From the NCBI GenBank assembly GCA_014378485.1, contig JACMNO010000061.1:213485-277484 (forward strand): a DNA stretch of 64,000 nucleotides, in the 5' to 3' direction. The notes under the pieces were generated by a model. It was not told where the DNA came from, ran no database searches, and worked only from the letters and a program-made list of their open reading frames with translations. The stretch is from Bacteroidia bacterium. GTDB taxonomy: Bacteria; Bacteroidota; Bacteroidia; B-17B0; Aurantibacillaceae. The position numbers were made by a program, and so were the translations under genes. Shown here piece by piece: positions 37,701 to 47,993 of this stretch. How positions within the stretch are numbered: position 1 is the stretch's first letter; every line of letters begins with the position of its first letter.

Positions 37701-38399
37701 ATGAATACATTTTTCGGAATCATACAAAATAATGTGGCTATCTTAAATGAGGAGGAATCTTTACATTGTGTAAAAGTTTTAAGGCACAAAGTAGGGGATA
37801 CCATAAGGGTAATTGATGGAAAAGGAACGATTGCTATTGGTAAAATTGAAGCTGCTCATGCCAAGCAATGTGCCGTTTCCCTCATTGAAAAAGAAGTGGT
37901 AAAACCGAGCAGGAATTATTTTCTACATGTGGCGATTGCTCCTACAAAAAATATTGAACGGATTGAATGGTTTGTGGAAAAAGCCGTAGAGATTGGTATT
38001 GATGAAATATCCTTTATTAAGTGCGCTAATTCAGAACGGACTGTTATTAAAGATGATCGGTTAAAAAAAGTGGCTGAAGCCGCAGTTAAACAAAGTCAGC
38101 AGGCTTACATCCCGAAATTAAATTCTTTAATAACATTTAAAGAGTTTGTAAAAATAAATATATCTGATATAAAAATGATTGCTCATTGTGAAAAAGAAAA
38201 TAAACAACCCTTGAAGCAGCATATCAATATTCAAAAAACATTTTGCATGCTAATAGGACCGGAAGGTGATTTTACCAAGGATGAGATTTCCCTTGCCCTT
38301 TCATCGGGATATATTCCCGTTTCTCTTGGAGAAAGCCGGTTAAGAACTGAAACAGCGGGCTTATTTGTATGTAATGCTTTTGCAGCGATTAATTGTTAA
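37701..38399 (+). CDS. rsmE: 16S rRNA (uracil1498-N3)-methyltransferase
   Basis: A 232-residue SPOUT-class methyltransferase. An N-terminal PUA-like part (HCVKVLRHKVGDTIRVIDGKG) precedes the SPOUT knot with NIERIEWFVEKAVEIGIDEI, the SAM-binding LIGPEGDFTKDEI, and the C-terminal SLGESRLRTETAGLFVCNAF. It modifies the decoding region of 16S rRNA. The length is usual for the family. Confidence 0.95.
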   Translation: MNTFFGIIQNNVAILNEEESLHCVKVLRHKVGDTIRVIDGKGTIAIGKIEAAHAKQCAVSLIEKEVVKPSRNYFLHVAIAPTKNIERIEWFVEKAVEIGIDEISFIKCANSERTVIKDDRLKKVAEAAVKQSQQAYIPKLNSLITFKEFVKINISDIKMIAHCEKENKQPLKQHINIQKTFCMLIGPEGDFTKDEISLALSSGYIPVSLGESRLRTETAGLFVCNAFAAINC

Positions 38400-38449
38400 T
38401 ATTGCCACAATAAAAAACGGAACTGAACGTATCTCATTAAACTGATATT

Positions 38450-40006
38450 ATGGAAAAAATAAATATTCTTTGGGCAGACGATGAAATTGATTTGCTAAAA
38501 CCACACATCTTATTTTTAAACAGCAAGGGCTATGAGATTATTACAGCCTTAAGTGGTGATGAGGCCATAGATATTGTGAAAGAGAACAATAATCTTTCAG
38601 CAGTATTGCTGGATGAGAATATGCCCGGGATTTCAGGATTGGAAGCTCTGACTAAGATTAAGCAGTTGAAATCTGACCTTCCAGTGATCATGATTACCAA
38701 GAGTGAGGAGGAATATATCATGGAAGATGCTATTGGTAGCAAGATTGCGGATTACCTGATTAAGCCTGTAAATCCTAACCAGATCTTACTATCGTTGAAA
38801 AAAGCATTGGACAATAAACGACTGGTGTCTGAAAAAACAAATACCGAATACCGCAAAGAATTTAGGGAAATAGGAATGACCTTATCAGATACTTTGACCT
38901 GGCAGGAATGGCAGGAAGTGTTTAAAAAAATTGTGTATTGGGAACTTGAAATAGATAAGAATCAGGATAAAGGAATGCTTGAAGTATTAAAAATGCAGAA
39001 GGCAGACGCTAATCATCAGTTCTTTAAGTTCATTGAAAAAAATTACGTCAGTTGGTTAAATGGTTCAAATACCAATGTGCCAACGATGAGTCACACTTTA
39101 TTAAAAAATAAATTCTTCAATCATTTCGATACCAGCACCTGTACCTTTTTATTGGTGATTGATAACTTGCGTTATGATCAATGGAAAATGATTCAGCCAA
39201 TCATCCAGGATTATTTTAAAGTGGAAAACGAAGAACTATTTTTTAGTATTTTGCCTTCCGCTACCCAATACGCGCGCAATGCTATATTCTCAGGCTTATT
39301 GCCAAGTGAGATGGAAAAACGTCATCCTGATTGGTGGAAGAATGACGAGGATGAAGGCGGAAAAAACATGCATGAGGAAGATTTTTTAAATGCACAGATC
39401 AAACGTTTGGGTAAAGCCATTAAAACGAGTTACAATAAAATAACAAATTTCGCCGCAGGAAAAAAATTATCAGAGAACATGAGTAACTTAATGAATAATA
39501 AGTTGAACGTGATCGTTTATAATTTTGTGGATATGCTGAGCCACGCGCGCACTGAATTGGAAATGATCAGGGAACTGGCTGATGATGAACCTGCCTACAG
39601 AAGCCTTACCGTTTCATGGTTTGAACATTCACCGTTATTGGATATGATCAAATTTATTGCATCTAAAAATGCTAAACTTGTAATCACCACCGATCATGGA
39701 ACAGTTCATGTAAAAGAACCGACCAAAGTAATAGGTGATAAAACGGTGAATACCAATCTTCGTTACAAGCAGGGTAGGGCTCTAGATTACAATACGAAAG
39801 AAGTATTTGAAATTAAAAATCCGGCAGATGCATTTTTGCCAAAACAAAATGTAAGTACCCGTTATATTTTTGCAAGAGAAGATAAATTTTTTGCTTACCC
39901 AAATAATTTTAACCACTACGTTCAGTATTACAAAAATACGTTTCAGCACGGTGGGATAAGTTTAGAAGAAATGATAATTCCCTACATTACTTTATCACCC
40001 AAATAA
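38450..40006 (+). CDS. porX: PorX-type response regulator with alkaline-phosphatase-like (PglZ) output domain
   Basis: A 518-residue protein. The receiver domain (1-125) has the acidic pair Asp10/Asp11, phosphoacceptor Asp55 (LLDENMPGISGL) and Lys in MITKSEEE. The output half (about 200-518) is an alkaline phosphatase superfamily domain with LLVIDNLRYDQW, LPSATQYARNAIFSGLLPSE and ITTDHGTVHV, the metal-binding Asp and His segments. In Bacteroidota PorX works with the histidine kinase PorY and a sigma factor to control T9SS genes, and it hydrolyses oligonucleotides. PorY is not in the window, but T9SS cargo lies immediately downstream. Confidence 0.93.
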   Translation: MEKINILWADDEIDLLKPHILFLNSKGYEIITALSGDEAIDIVKENNNLSAVLLDENMPGISGLEALTKIKQLKSDLPVIMITKSEEEYIMEDAIGSKIADYLIKPVNPNQILLSLKKALDNKRLVSEKTNTEYRKEFREIGMTLSDTLTWQEWQEVFKKIVYWELEIDKNQDKGMLEVLKMQKADANHQFFKFIEKNYVSWLNGSNTNVPTMSHTLLKNKFFNHFDTSTCTFLLVIDNLRYDQWKMIQPIIQDYFKVENEELFFSILPSATQYARNAIFSGLLPSEMEKRHPDWWKNDEDEGGKNMHEEDFLNAQIKRLGKAIKTSYNKITNFAAGKKLSENMSNLMNNKLNVIVYNFVDMLSHARTELEMIRELADDEPAYRSLTVSWFEHSPLLDMIKFIASKNAKLVITTDHGTVHVKEPTKVIGDKTVNTNLRYKQGRALDYNTKEVFEIKNPADAFLPKQNVSTRYIFAREDKFFAYPNNFNHYVQYYKNTFQHGGISLEEMIIPYITLSPK

Positions 40007-40045
40007 AATTGTCTACAGAAATGCTACAATTTCTTAAATTCATTT

Positions 40046-40069
40046 ATCAGATATAATAGTCTGATTTTT
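40046..40069 (+). terminator. Probable terminator of porX
   Basis: Short stem ATCAGA / TCTGAT with an 8-base loop followed by TTTT, 40 bases after the porX stop codon. Confidence 0.5.
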
Positions 40070-40104
40070 AATGAAAAGATAAGTAAAACAAGCATTTACA
40101 TAGG

Positions 40105-40149
40105 ATTGCGATGAACATATGATTATATGAATTATATGTTCATCGCAAT
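40105..40149. repeat. Perfect 16-bp inverted repeat upstream of the T9SS cargo gene
   Basis: ATTGCGATGAACATAT at 40105-40120 pairs with 40134-40149 across a 13-base loop. It ends 54 bases before the next start codon and has no T-run, so a regulatory hairpin or operator is as likely as a terminator. Confidence 0.75.
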
Positions 40150-40203
40150 TTGCATTATTAATAGGTGAATCTTAAATTTGGTTAAATCCAAACTAAACAT
40201 TTC

Positions 40204-43200
40204 ATGAAAACCTATTTCAAACTATTCCCGATTTTGTTTTTATTTTCTACCCATGCCTTTGGACAAAACTGGGTGGAGAAAAAAAATGATCCAAATGAGA
40301 ACTTTTACTCTATTAAACAGGAGTTTGATAATTACTGGTCAAATAAAACCTATGAGCGTGGAAAAGGATATAAAGCATTTAAAAGATGGGAGTGGTTTTC
40401 TGAACCAAGAGTATATCCTTCAGGAAATATGGAATTTGCATCCAAATCAAAAGCTCAGGAAGAATTTCAAAATTATTTATTACAAAATCCAACATTCGCT
40501 CAAAAAATATCTGCGCCAGTTGGTGTAGCAAGCACATCGGGTAACTGGACTGCAATGGGACCTTATGGTTCGCCGATTGGAGGCGATGCAGGGCGAATAA
40601 CTTTTATCAGGTTTGTACCCGGTAATGTCAACAGATTTTTTATAGGAACAGGTGCGGGTGGTTTATGGGAAACAACAGATGGTGGTGTAACATGGAATAC
40701 AAGCACCAATAACCTTGCTGTTTTAGGTTGTTCTGATTTGGCAATAGATCCCACCAATACAAATATTATGTATTTAGCAACAGGCGATATAGATTCGGGA
40801 GATACTTATTCGACTGGTATTTTAAAATCGATTGACGGAGGTGTAACATGGGTAAGTACAGGTTTGAATTGGGCCGTTACAAATCAAAGAAGAATTGGCC
40901 GTTTATTAATAAATCCAACAAACCCAAATATTTTATTAGCTGCCACAAGTGCAGGCATCTATCGTACAACCAATGCCGGAACTACCTGGGTTGTTGTAAA
41001 AACCGGTAATTATCAGGATATTGAGTTTAAATCGGGTGATTTAACCAATGTGTTTGCCGTTACACCTTCAACATTTGTAAGATCGGTAGATGGTGGTGCA
41101 ACCTTTACTACAACTTCAACAGGTTTACCAGCATCAGGTGTTAATAGGATGGCTTTATCTGTAACGCCGGCTGATGCTAATTACATTTATATTTTATGCA
41201 GCAGTTCTTCTGATAATGGTTTTTATGGATTATACAGATCAATCAATGGTGGTGTCTCTTTTACTCAAATGTCTTCATCACCCAATATTTTTGGATGGCA
41301 GCCCGATGCTTCTGATGTAGGAGGTCAGGGCTGGTATGATATAGCCTGCGGTGTATCTCCAACTAATAAGGATGAACTTATTTGTGGTGGTGTTAATTCA
41401 TGGAAATCAATGGATGGAGGAACAACCTGGGCTATAAATTCGCATTGGTATGGCGCCGGTGGAAATCCCTATGTGCATGCAGACTTGCATACTGTGGAAT
41501 ATTTAAACGGTACTACTTGTTATATGGGTACAGATGGAGGAATTGCCCGTACAACCAATAGTGGAACAAGCTGGACAACAATTAATGGACTAATGAATAT
41601 TGCACAAGTGACAAGAATTGGCAACTCCGCAACAACTTCAAATTATGTTATTTCAGGACATCAGGATAATGGAACTAATCTTTTAAATGGAGCAACCTGG
41701 ACAGAAGTATATGGCGGTGATGGATCAGATTGTTTTGTGGATTGGAGTGGTAACAGTACATTAATTGCTTCTTATATACAGGGCGATTTTCAAAAGTCGA
41801 CCAACGGAGGTGTATCTTTTAGTCCTATACAAACAGGTTTAACCGGAACAGGAGCCTGGATAGCTCCTATTATTCAAAGTCCTAATAATGCTAATATATT
41901 TTATTGTGGTTATCAGCAGGTTTTTACATCAGCTAATAAAGGAGGAAACTGGACTCAGATGGGTACATTGGGAGGATCAGGAACTATATTATATTTAGCA
42001 GCAGCGCCTTCCAATACTAATGTTTTATATGCAGCAAGATCTACATCTATATATAAAACTATTGATAATGGTGTGACGTGGACCAGTATCTCAACTGGCT
42101 TGCCAACTGGTTCCGCTCAGATTACTAGAATAGCAGTTGATAATACAGATGCCAATAATATATTTGTATCATTTTCAGGATACTCTAGCACAAATAAAGT
42201 TTTTTCCTCAACCAATGGAGGAACTTCCTGGACAAATATTTCTACTGGTTTACCAAATTTACCTGTTAATTGTATTACTTATTATAATAATTCAAATGAT
42301 GACATTTACATAGGAACCGACGTTGGTGTTTATTTCAGAAATGCTTCCATGACATCATGGGTTCCATTTATGACAGGCCTTCCAAATGTAATTGTGAATG
42401 ATATTGATCCCTTTTATCCTGCCGGAAAGATCAGAGCTGGCACATACGGCCGTGGTGTTTGGCAATCAGATAAATATTCAAATTCCACTTTGGATATAGG
42501 AATTGTAAATATTATTGATCCTGCAAATACTTCTGCTTCCTGCAATACTGGTGTAACACCTAAAATTACTATTAATAATTTAGGTACATCTACTGTAACC
42601 ACAGCGGTTATTATGTATAAAATGGATGCTACTGCTACACAAACACTTAATTGGACAGGGGCTTTAGTAACTTCTGCTTCAACGGTCGTTACCTTAAATA
42701 CCTACAGTGGTTTAACAGCAGCGGCTCATACATTTTCTGTATGGATTGGTTCACCAAACGCAGGTGTAGATCAGGATTTGTCAAATAATACACAGCTTTC
42801 TACTTTTACAGTTATTTCAGCACCTGTTTCGGTATCATTGCCATTAGTTGAAGGTTTTGAAAATGCAATATTTCCGCCAACCAATTGGGCACTTCAAAAA
42901 AACAACACCATTGATCCGGCTGTATCATGGACAAGAGTTTTAAACTCAACAGGATTAGCTGCAGGAAGCACAGCTAATGCACGCATGGATAATTACTCGA
43001 GTACATTGGACGTTTCCGGACAACTCGATGCTTTACGCACACCCGCTTTAAATTTTTCCGGAGCCAATTCATCATTAAGTGTACAGTTTGATGTGTCTCA
43101 TAAAAATTACAGTGCTACCGATATTGATACTTTGAATGTGAAAATTTCAACAGATTGTGGAGGCAGCTGGACCCAGTTATATACAAAGGGAGGGACACAA

Positions 43201-44748
43201 TTAGCAACTGTAACAGGTACTCAAACAACAGCTTTTACACCAACAGCCAATGCTCAATGGAGAAGAGAAACGATTAGTCTAACAGCATACACAGGGCTGC
43301 CAAGTGTATATCTGAAATTTGAATCCAGAAGTGGTTGGGGCAATCATTTGTATTTGGACAATATTAATATTTCATATACTACCACTGCTTCGCCATCAGC
43401 AAGTTTCACAAGTTCTTCCCTCAAATGCTCCGGTAGCCCAATAACGTTCAATGATCAATCGACAAACTCACCAACTAGCTGGGCATGGTCTTTCCCTGGT
43501 GGAACTCCCGCTTCATCGACAGCGCAAAACCCAAGTATAACTTATTCGGCAAGTGGAACGTACACTGTGACTTTACAATCAGCTAATATTAACGGCACCA
43601 GTATTGCTGTAACTCAAACTATCACTGTAAATACCAAACCTTCGGTTACAGTAAGTAATGCAACCGTTTGTTCAGGAGTTTCAACCATCCTTAGCGCAAC
43701 CGGAGCTAATACTTATCTATGGAACACAGGAGCAAGTACTTCATCCATATCTGTTATGCCTTCCACATCAATAAATTATACAGTAACAGGTACCAATACA
43801 TTGGGTTGTTCCGATACAAAAACTGTAAGTGTCACAGTAAAATCATCTCCAACTATTGCAGTAAACAATGCAACAATATGTTCAGGAAATTCTGTTAACC
43901 TTTCAGCAAGTGGTGCTAATACCTATAGTTGGAGCACAGGAGCAAGCACTGCATCGATTTCTGTTACACCAACCACTTCAACAAATTATACGGTAGCAGG
44001 TACAAATACACTTGGCTGCACGACTGCAAAAACTGTAAGTGTGACTGTTATATCAACAACAATGGCAGTAAATAATGCTACCATCTGTTCTGGTGATGCC
44101 ACTGTATTAACTGCAAGTGGTTCAACTTCTTACACTTGGAGTTCAGGAGAAACAACGGCGGCAATTTCGGTTACGCTAACTTTATCAGCAAATTATACTG
44201 TCACCGGAACAACATCGGGCTGTGCAAATACGAAGACGGTTAGTGTGTTTGTAAATCAACTTCCTTTCGTAACATTAGGAGCAATTTCAAGCCCAATATG
44301 CATAAATAATCCAACGATTGCATTATCCGGCAATCCCGCTGGTGGTATCTATTCAGGGACAGGTGTTAGTGGTAACACATTTGATCCGTTAATATCAGGA
44401 GCTGGCACCTTTACTATATTGTATCAATACACCGATGGAAATAATTGTTCTAATTTTGCAAACCAATCAGTTATAGTAGATTTATGTACAGGTATTAATG
44501 AAGTTGCCGGTAAAATGATATCTCTTTTCCCAAATCCGGTTAATGATATTATTACGGTTGTTCTGGACCCTTCACTGGCGTTAAATGCACACATACAAAT
44601 ATATGATGCACGAGGCAGACTAGTTTTAACTGAAAATGTAATTTCTAACCAGACAGTAATTAATATTAATTCGCTTACAAATGGTATTTATACTTTAAGA
44701 GTTGTATCGGTTGGAAATCAATTTTCAAAACGATTTGTAAAAGAGTAA
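40204..44748 (+). CDS. Giant secreted multidomain protein with BNR propeller, PKD, Ig-like repeats and T9SS sorting domain
   Basis: A 1514-residue exported protein. The order is: signal peptide (1-20); BNR/Asp-box propeller region (about 110-760; TTDGGVTWNTS, SIDGGVTWVST, SANKGGNWTQM); a CARDB-like segment (about 765-870); a MAM/choice-of-anchor-J-like domain (about 879-1060; LVEGFENAIFPPTNW); a PKD domain (about 1065-1145; SWAWSFPGGTP); three tandem Ig-like repeats of about 65 residues (about 1149-1349; NATxCSG...NYTVxGTNTLGC); and a type A T9SS sorting domain (about 1439-1514; SLFPNPVNDIITV ... GIYTLRVVSVGNQFSKRFVK). It should be attached to or released from the cell surface by T9SS. Adhesion or polymer binding is likely; no catalytic residues are evident. 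Confidence 0.9.
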   Translation: MKTYFKLFPILFLFSTHAFGQNWVEKKNDPNENFYSIKQEFDNYWSNKTYERGKGYKAFKRWEWFSEPRVYPSGNMEFASKSKAQEEFQNYLLQNPTFAQKISAPVGVASTSGNWTAMGPYGSPIGGDAGRITFIRFVPGNVNRFFIGTGAGGLWETTDGGVTWNTSTNNLAVLGCSDLAIDPTNTNIMYLATGDIDSGDTYSTGILKSIDGGVTWVSTGLNWAVTNQRRIGRLLINPTNPNILLAATSAGIYRTTNAGTTWVVVKTGNYQDIEFKSGDLTNVFAVTPSTFVRSVDGGATFTTTSTGLPASGVNRMALSVTPADANYIYILCSSSSDNGFYGLYRSINGGVSFTQMSSSPNIFGWQPDASDVGGQGWYDIACGVSPTNKDELICGGVNSWKSMDGGTTWAINSHWYGAGGNPYVHADLHTVEYLNGTTCYMGTDGGIARTTNSGTSWTTINGLMNIAQVTRIGNSATTSNYVISGHQDNGTNLLNGATWTEVYGGDGSDCFVDWSGNSTLIASYIQGDFQKSTNGGVSFSPIQTGLTGTGAWIAPIIQSPNNANIFYCGYQQVFTSANKGGNWTQMGTLGGSGTILYLAAAPSNTNVLYAARSTSIYKTIDNGVTWTSISTGLPTGSAQITRIAVDNTDANNIFVSFSGYSSTNKVFSSTNGGTSWTNISTGLPNLPVNCITYYNNSNDDIYIGTDVGVYFRNASMTSWVPFMTGLPNVIVNDIDPFYPAGKIRAGTYGRGVWQSDKYSNSTLDIGIVNIIDPANTSASCNTGVTPKITINNLGTSTVTTAVIMYKMDATATQTLNWTGALVTSASTVVTLNTYSGLTAAAHTFSVWIGSPNAGVDQDLSNNTQLSTFTVISAPVSVSLPLVEGFENAIFPPTNWALQKNNTIDPAVSWTRVLNSTGLAAGSTANARMDNYSSTLDVSGQLDALRTPALNFSGANSSLSVQFDVSHKNYSATDIDTLNVKISTDCGGSWTQLYTKGGTQLATVTGTQTTAFTPTANAQWRRETISLTAYTGLPSVYLKFESRSGWGNHLYLDNINISYTTTASPSASFTSSSLKCSGSPITFNDQSTNSPTSWAWSFPGGTPASSTAQNPSITYSASGTYTVTLQSANINGTSIAVTQTITVNTKPSVTVSNATVCSGVSTILSATGANTYLWNTGASTSSISVMPSTSINYTVTGTNTLGCSDTKTVSVTVKSSPTIAVNNATICSGNSVNLSASGANTYSWSTGASTASISVTPTTSTNYTVAGTNTLGCTTAKTVSVTVISTTMAVNNATICSGDATVLTASGSTSYTWSSGETTAAISVTLTLSANYTVTGTTSGCANTKTVSVFVNQLPFVTLGAISSPICINNPTIALSGNPAGGIYSGTGVSGNTFDPLISGAGTFTILYQYTDGNNCSNFANQSVIVDLCTGINEVAGKMISLFPNPVNDIITVVLDPSLALNAHIQIYDARGRLVLTENVISNQTVININSLTNGIYTLRVVSVGNQFSKRFVKE

Positions 44749-44772
44749 AACTATTTTAATAATCTTCGAAAT

Positions 44773-44807
44773 AAAAAAACCGGAATGTAACTCATTCCGG
44801 TTTTTTT
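44773..44807. terminator. Bidirectional terminator between convergent genes
   Basis: Perfect 15-bp stem AAAAAAACCGGAATG / CATTCCGGTTTTTTT with a 5-base loop. It provides T-runs on both strands, serving the T9SS cargo gene and the convergent DUF3078 gene. Confidence 0.93.
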
Positions 44808-44826
44808 AATTAAAACAATACGCTTT

Positions 44827-45807
44827 TTAAAACTTATAAGTGAATCCTACGCCTAACACCTGTTTCAATTGCACATCAGGACCAACAGTTCCTTTTTGGT
44901 CACCTGAAGTACGTAATACTTTAATATCATCATCATAAATCAGTTGAGTACTTAGGGTAGCTGAAACAAAGTTGTTGACTTTAAAAGTGGTTAAGGTTGA
45001 CCAATTCACGTCAATGTTTCCGGGATTATGAAGATAGTTTGAAAAAAGTTCAAGCATTGTCTGAAAGGTAATATTTTCCATTACTTTAGTCTGGTATTTC
45101 ATTCTCATATAAGCACCAAATTCTTCGCGATGGGTTAAATAATGCTGGGTAATATGTCCATCGCTAGGATCTCTGATCTCTTTCTGAACGCCAAAAGCGC
45201 CATATTTTGCTAATGTATCGTCAATCACATAAGTAAATTTCCCTGTTATTGGAGATATCAGGAAAGAAAAATTATCATCAGGCTTGTAATTAAAACCAAT
45301 TGCAGCTAGACCATATGCAGGCGCCATAAATTTCGAAATATAAATTGAATCATTCGGATAATTATATCCATTCGTGAATTGAGTCCTGAAATCGGCCAGC
45401 ATTGCTAAGTACCACTTCTTTTTTAACTCTCTTCCAAATATGATAGAGAATTGTATCTTATCATCATTCTTCCACCATTTTTTTGCATCGCCCTGGTTGA
45501 TGACACCATAACCTAAATCCAAATTAGTTTCCCAGTTAATTTTTCCTTTTTTGTATTTAGCAAATACACTTACCAAACCTGCCAGTGATATAGAACTATT
45601 ACCGCCCGCAGCCCAATTCGTTAAAGATACCTGTTGACCATTTAAAGATATAACGCCTCCGAATTTCCAGAATTTTGCAGAATCAACTGTAATGTCTTTT
45701 ACGCTAATTGCTTTTTCAACAAGCTTAACAGCGTCTGATTTGTCATCCTGGGCAATGAGCACAGAGGCACAAAAAAATAAGATAATAGAAAATAAAAATT
45801 TCTTCAT
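44827..45807 (-). CDS. DUF3078 outer membrane beta-barrel-like protein
   Basis: A 326-residue secreted protein (signal MKKFLFSIILFFCASVLIAQ) with the DUF3078 pattern: FWKFGGVISLNGQQVSLTNW, AAGGNSSISLAGLV, and alternating amphipathic strands ending ...QVLGVGFTYKF. I start at 45807, not at the upstream ATG 45846, because the signal peptide begins there. The family is found only in Bacteroidota and its function is unknown. It is downstream of porD with a 40-80-base gap and may share its transcript. Confidence 0.82.
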   Translation of the reverse strand: MKKFLFSIILFFCASVLIAQDDKSDAVKLVEKAISVKDITVDSAKFWKFGGVISLNGQQVSLTNWAAGGNSSISLAGLVSVFAKYKKGKINWETNLDLGYGVINQGDAKKWWKNDDKIQFSIIFGRELKKKWYLAMLADFRTQFTNGYNYPNDSIYISKFMAPAYGLAAIGFNYKPDDNFSFLISPITGKFTYVIDDTLAKYGAFGVQKEIRDPSDGHITQHYLTHREEFGAYMRMKYQTKVMENITFQTMLELFSNYLHNPGNIDVNWSTLTTFKVNNFVSATLSTQLIYDDDIKVLRTSGDQKGTVGPDVQLKQVLGVGFTYKF

Positions 45808-45888
45808 ATGAGTTGTATAGTGGAAGGGCAAAACTAGTAAAAACAATTAGTAAATCAGCCTAAGTAATTGTGATTTTATTGTTAAAAT

Positions 45889-46788
45889 TTAGTTGCCGGT
45901 TATTTTGAAATATTTGGTTGAATTGGCCGGATCAACTGTAGTGAGGGTTTCTACAATTTTTGCTTTTTCATCAGGAAAGCCTTTTGAGAAAATGTTCACC
46001 ATTTCATCCGATTTAGCATTAAAAAACAATTCCATGATAAAAGAAGCTGGTCTGTTTTTATAGACTCCTAATAATAGTTCAGTGGATTTTAAAATTTCTT
46101 TACGTCCTTCATCCGGCTTTTCATTCATAATATCTAGCCCAAGGCGGTGGTATTTATACATACATTCTCTAATAGGTTGAAATACCGGTTGCAAGGCATT
46201 TTCTACGATCCAGTAGCGGTTTTTATTACTCTCAAACGATTTCCAACCTGCTTCTGAAGCACTTTGAGCATTCGAAACAATGAGTTGTGCTTTTTGAAAA
46301 TATTCTGTTCCACCGAGGTTAGAATAGGTGTCATAATCATTGGCCAATACAAGATAAGCATAGTAAGCTAATACCGACGTAATGTTAGTGGTATATGTAT
46401 TTAAATTAAACTCAAGTTGCTGGAATTGCTGAAATTTAAAGATAAAGTTCTCATCGATATAATTAATGGTAGGGGAAAAATAAGAACTTTTATAAATCGG
46501 CCTTCTGCTTTGAATCTGGATAGTGGCTCTATAGTCATCAGCGTTTAATTTAGTAGTGACATTGATCAGAATGGAGCAATCTATTCTTTCGGAAGAAGTA
46601 TAATTATCTTTGGTCCATTTGGTATTGTTCATGAACTCAAAAATGGCTTTTTGTAACTGCTCAAAAATTTGTTTTTCTGTTGTACCTTGAATCTGCGGCG
46701 AAACCACACTTACCTGGCAGTTTAATTCCTGCGACACAATTAGTTTAGCGATAATTAAAAAAAGAAATATATAAAAGTACTTATTCAT
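45889..46788 (-). CDS. porD: PorD (DUF4835), type IX secretion accessory protein
   Basis: A 299-residue exported protein (signal to about residue 19). DUF4835 hallmarks are ELNCQVSVVSPQIQGTTEKQ at the start of the mature part, FEQLQKAIFEFMNNTKW, IQIQSRRPIYKSSYFSPTIN, and a long helical C-terminal half. PorD is required for T9SS function in Porphyromonas, though its exact role is unclear. Its start overlaps the end of coaBC by 8 bases, a conserved arrangement in the phylum. Confidence 0.88.
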   Translation of the reverse strand: MNKYFYIFLFLIIAKLIVSQELNCQVSVVSPQIQGTTEKQIFEQLQKAIFEFMNNTKWTKDNYTSSERIDCSILINVTTKLNADDYRATIQIQSRRPIYKSSYFSPTINYIDENFIFKFQQFQQLEFNLNTYTTNITSVLAYYAYLVLANDYDTYSNLGGTEYFQKAQLIVSNAQSASEAGWKSFESNKNRYWIVENALQPVFQPIRECMYKYHRLGLDIMNEKPDEGRKEILKSTELLLGVYKNRPASFIMELFFNAKSDEMVNIFSKGFPDEKAKIVETLTTVDPANSTKYFKITGN

Positions 46789-47986
46789 GTGTTTTCAAAT
46801 AATTAATGGCAAAATGCACAATGTCCTTTGCTACTTCCTGCTTGCTTTTTAACTCAAAATTATACAATTTATTGTGTTTATCAATAATAGTTATTTTGTT
46901 TGTGTCAACACCAAAACCGCTGCCAGTTTCGGTTGCAGAATTCGCTACAATAAAATCCAGGTTCTTTTTTGAGATCTTTTCCTTGGCATAATCGATTAAA
47001 TTATTAGTCTCTAAGGCAAAGCCCGCCAGCACTTGGTGTTTCTTTTGTTTTCCTAATGTTTCTAATATATCGGTTGTTTTAATCAGATCAAGCGTTAAAT
47101 CACCTTCCTTTTTTTTAATTTTTAAATCTGAAATTTCTTTCGGCTTATAATCTGCCACTGCCGCTGAAAGTATTACAACGTCACTCGTTGCAAAAGCCGC
47201 GTTGCAGGCAGTGAACATTTCCTGAGCGCTTTCAACTTTAATTACGTTCACAGATTGTTCGGTTGGTTTTTGATGCGATGGTCCGAGTACTAGAGTAACA
47301 TCAGCGCCTGCTTTTGCAAATTCATCAGCGATGGCAACTCCCATTTTCCCCGATGATCTGTTGCCAATAAATCTTACAGGGTCAATGGCTTCATAAGTTG
47401 GACCAGCGTTTACCAGAACTTTTTTTCCGATTAAAGGTAGATCGTTTTCAAAATAATGAGAAACAAAAGCAATGATGTTCTCCGGTTCCGCCATTCTTCC
47501 TTCGCCCACTAAACCACTTGCAAGTTCACCACTTTCTGCCGGGATAATAAATGTGTGATTCTTTTTTAGCACTTCAAGATTATTAGCTGTTGTGGGATGC
47601 TGGTACATGTCAAGATCCATAGTTGGGGCTACAAACACTTTGGAGCGCGCAGACAAGTAACAGGCAGTAACAATGTTATCACAGATGCCTGTTGCAAATT
47701 TGGCAAGAGTGTTTGCGGTTAAAGGAGCTATAATCATGGCATCTGCCCATTCGGCAAGTGCTACATGGTTGTTCCAGTTATTGTTGGTATCAAAAAAATC
47801 TGTAACCACTTCACTCTTACTTAAAACTGATAAAGTTTTAGCAGTCACAAAACCCTCAGCGCTTTTGGTCATCACCACTTTTACTAACGCACCTTGCTTA
47901 ATTAGTAAACGCACTAAATGAGCGCATTTATAAGCGGCGATGCCACCGGTTATTCCTAAAAGAATATGTTTGTTTTTTAATGACAT
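46781..47986 (-). CDS. coaBC: Bifunctional phosphopantothenoylcysteine decarboxylase / phosphopantothenate-cysteine ligase
   Basis: A 401-residue coenzyme A biosynthesis enzyme. The CoaC half (1-180) has GITGGIAAYKCAHLVRLLIK, the catalytic His in WNNHVALAEWADAM, and PLTANTLAKFATGICDN. The CoaB half has VLVNAGPTYEAIDPVRFIGN, SSGKMGVAIADEF and the lysine-rich loop KIKKKEG. It makes 4'-phosphopantetheine from phosphopantothenate, Cys and CTP. It is downstream of rpoZ, across a terminator-like hairpin. Confidence 0.96.
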   Translation of the reverse strand: MSLKNKHILLGITGGIAAYKCAHLVRLLIKQGALVKVVMTKSAEGFVTAKTLSVLSKSEVVTDFFDTNNNWNNHVALAEWADAMIIAPLTANTLAKFATGICDNIVTACYLSARSKVFVAPTMDLDMYQHPTTANNLEVLKKNHTFIIPAESGELASGLVGEGRMAEPENIIAFVSHYFENDLPLIGKKVLVNAGPTYEAIDPVRFIGNRSSGKMGVAIADEFAKAGADVTLVLGPSHQKPTEQSVNVIKVESAQEMFTACNAAFATSDVVILSAAVADYKPKEISDLKIKKKEGDLTLDLIKTTDILETLGKQKKHQVLAGFALETNNLIDYAKEKISKKNLDFIVANSATETGSGFGVDTNKITIIDKHNKLYNFELKSKQEVAKDIVHFAINYLKTHE

Positions 47987-47993
47987 ATAAATA

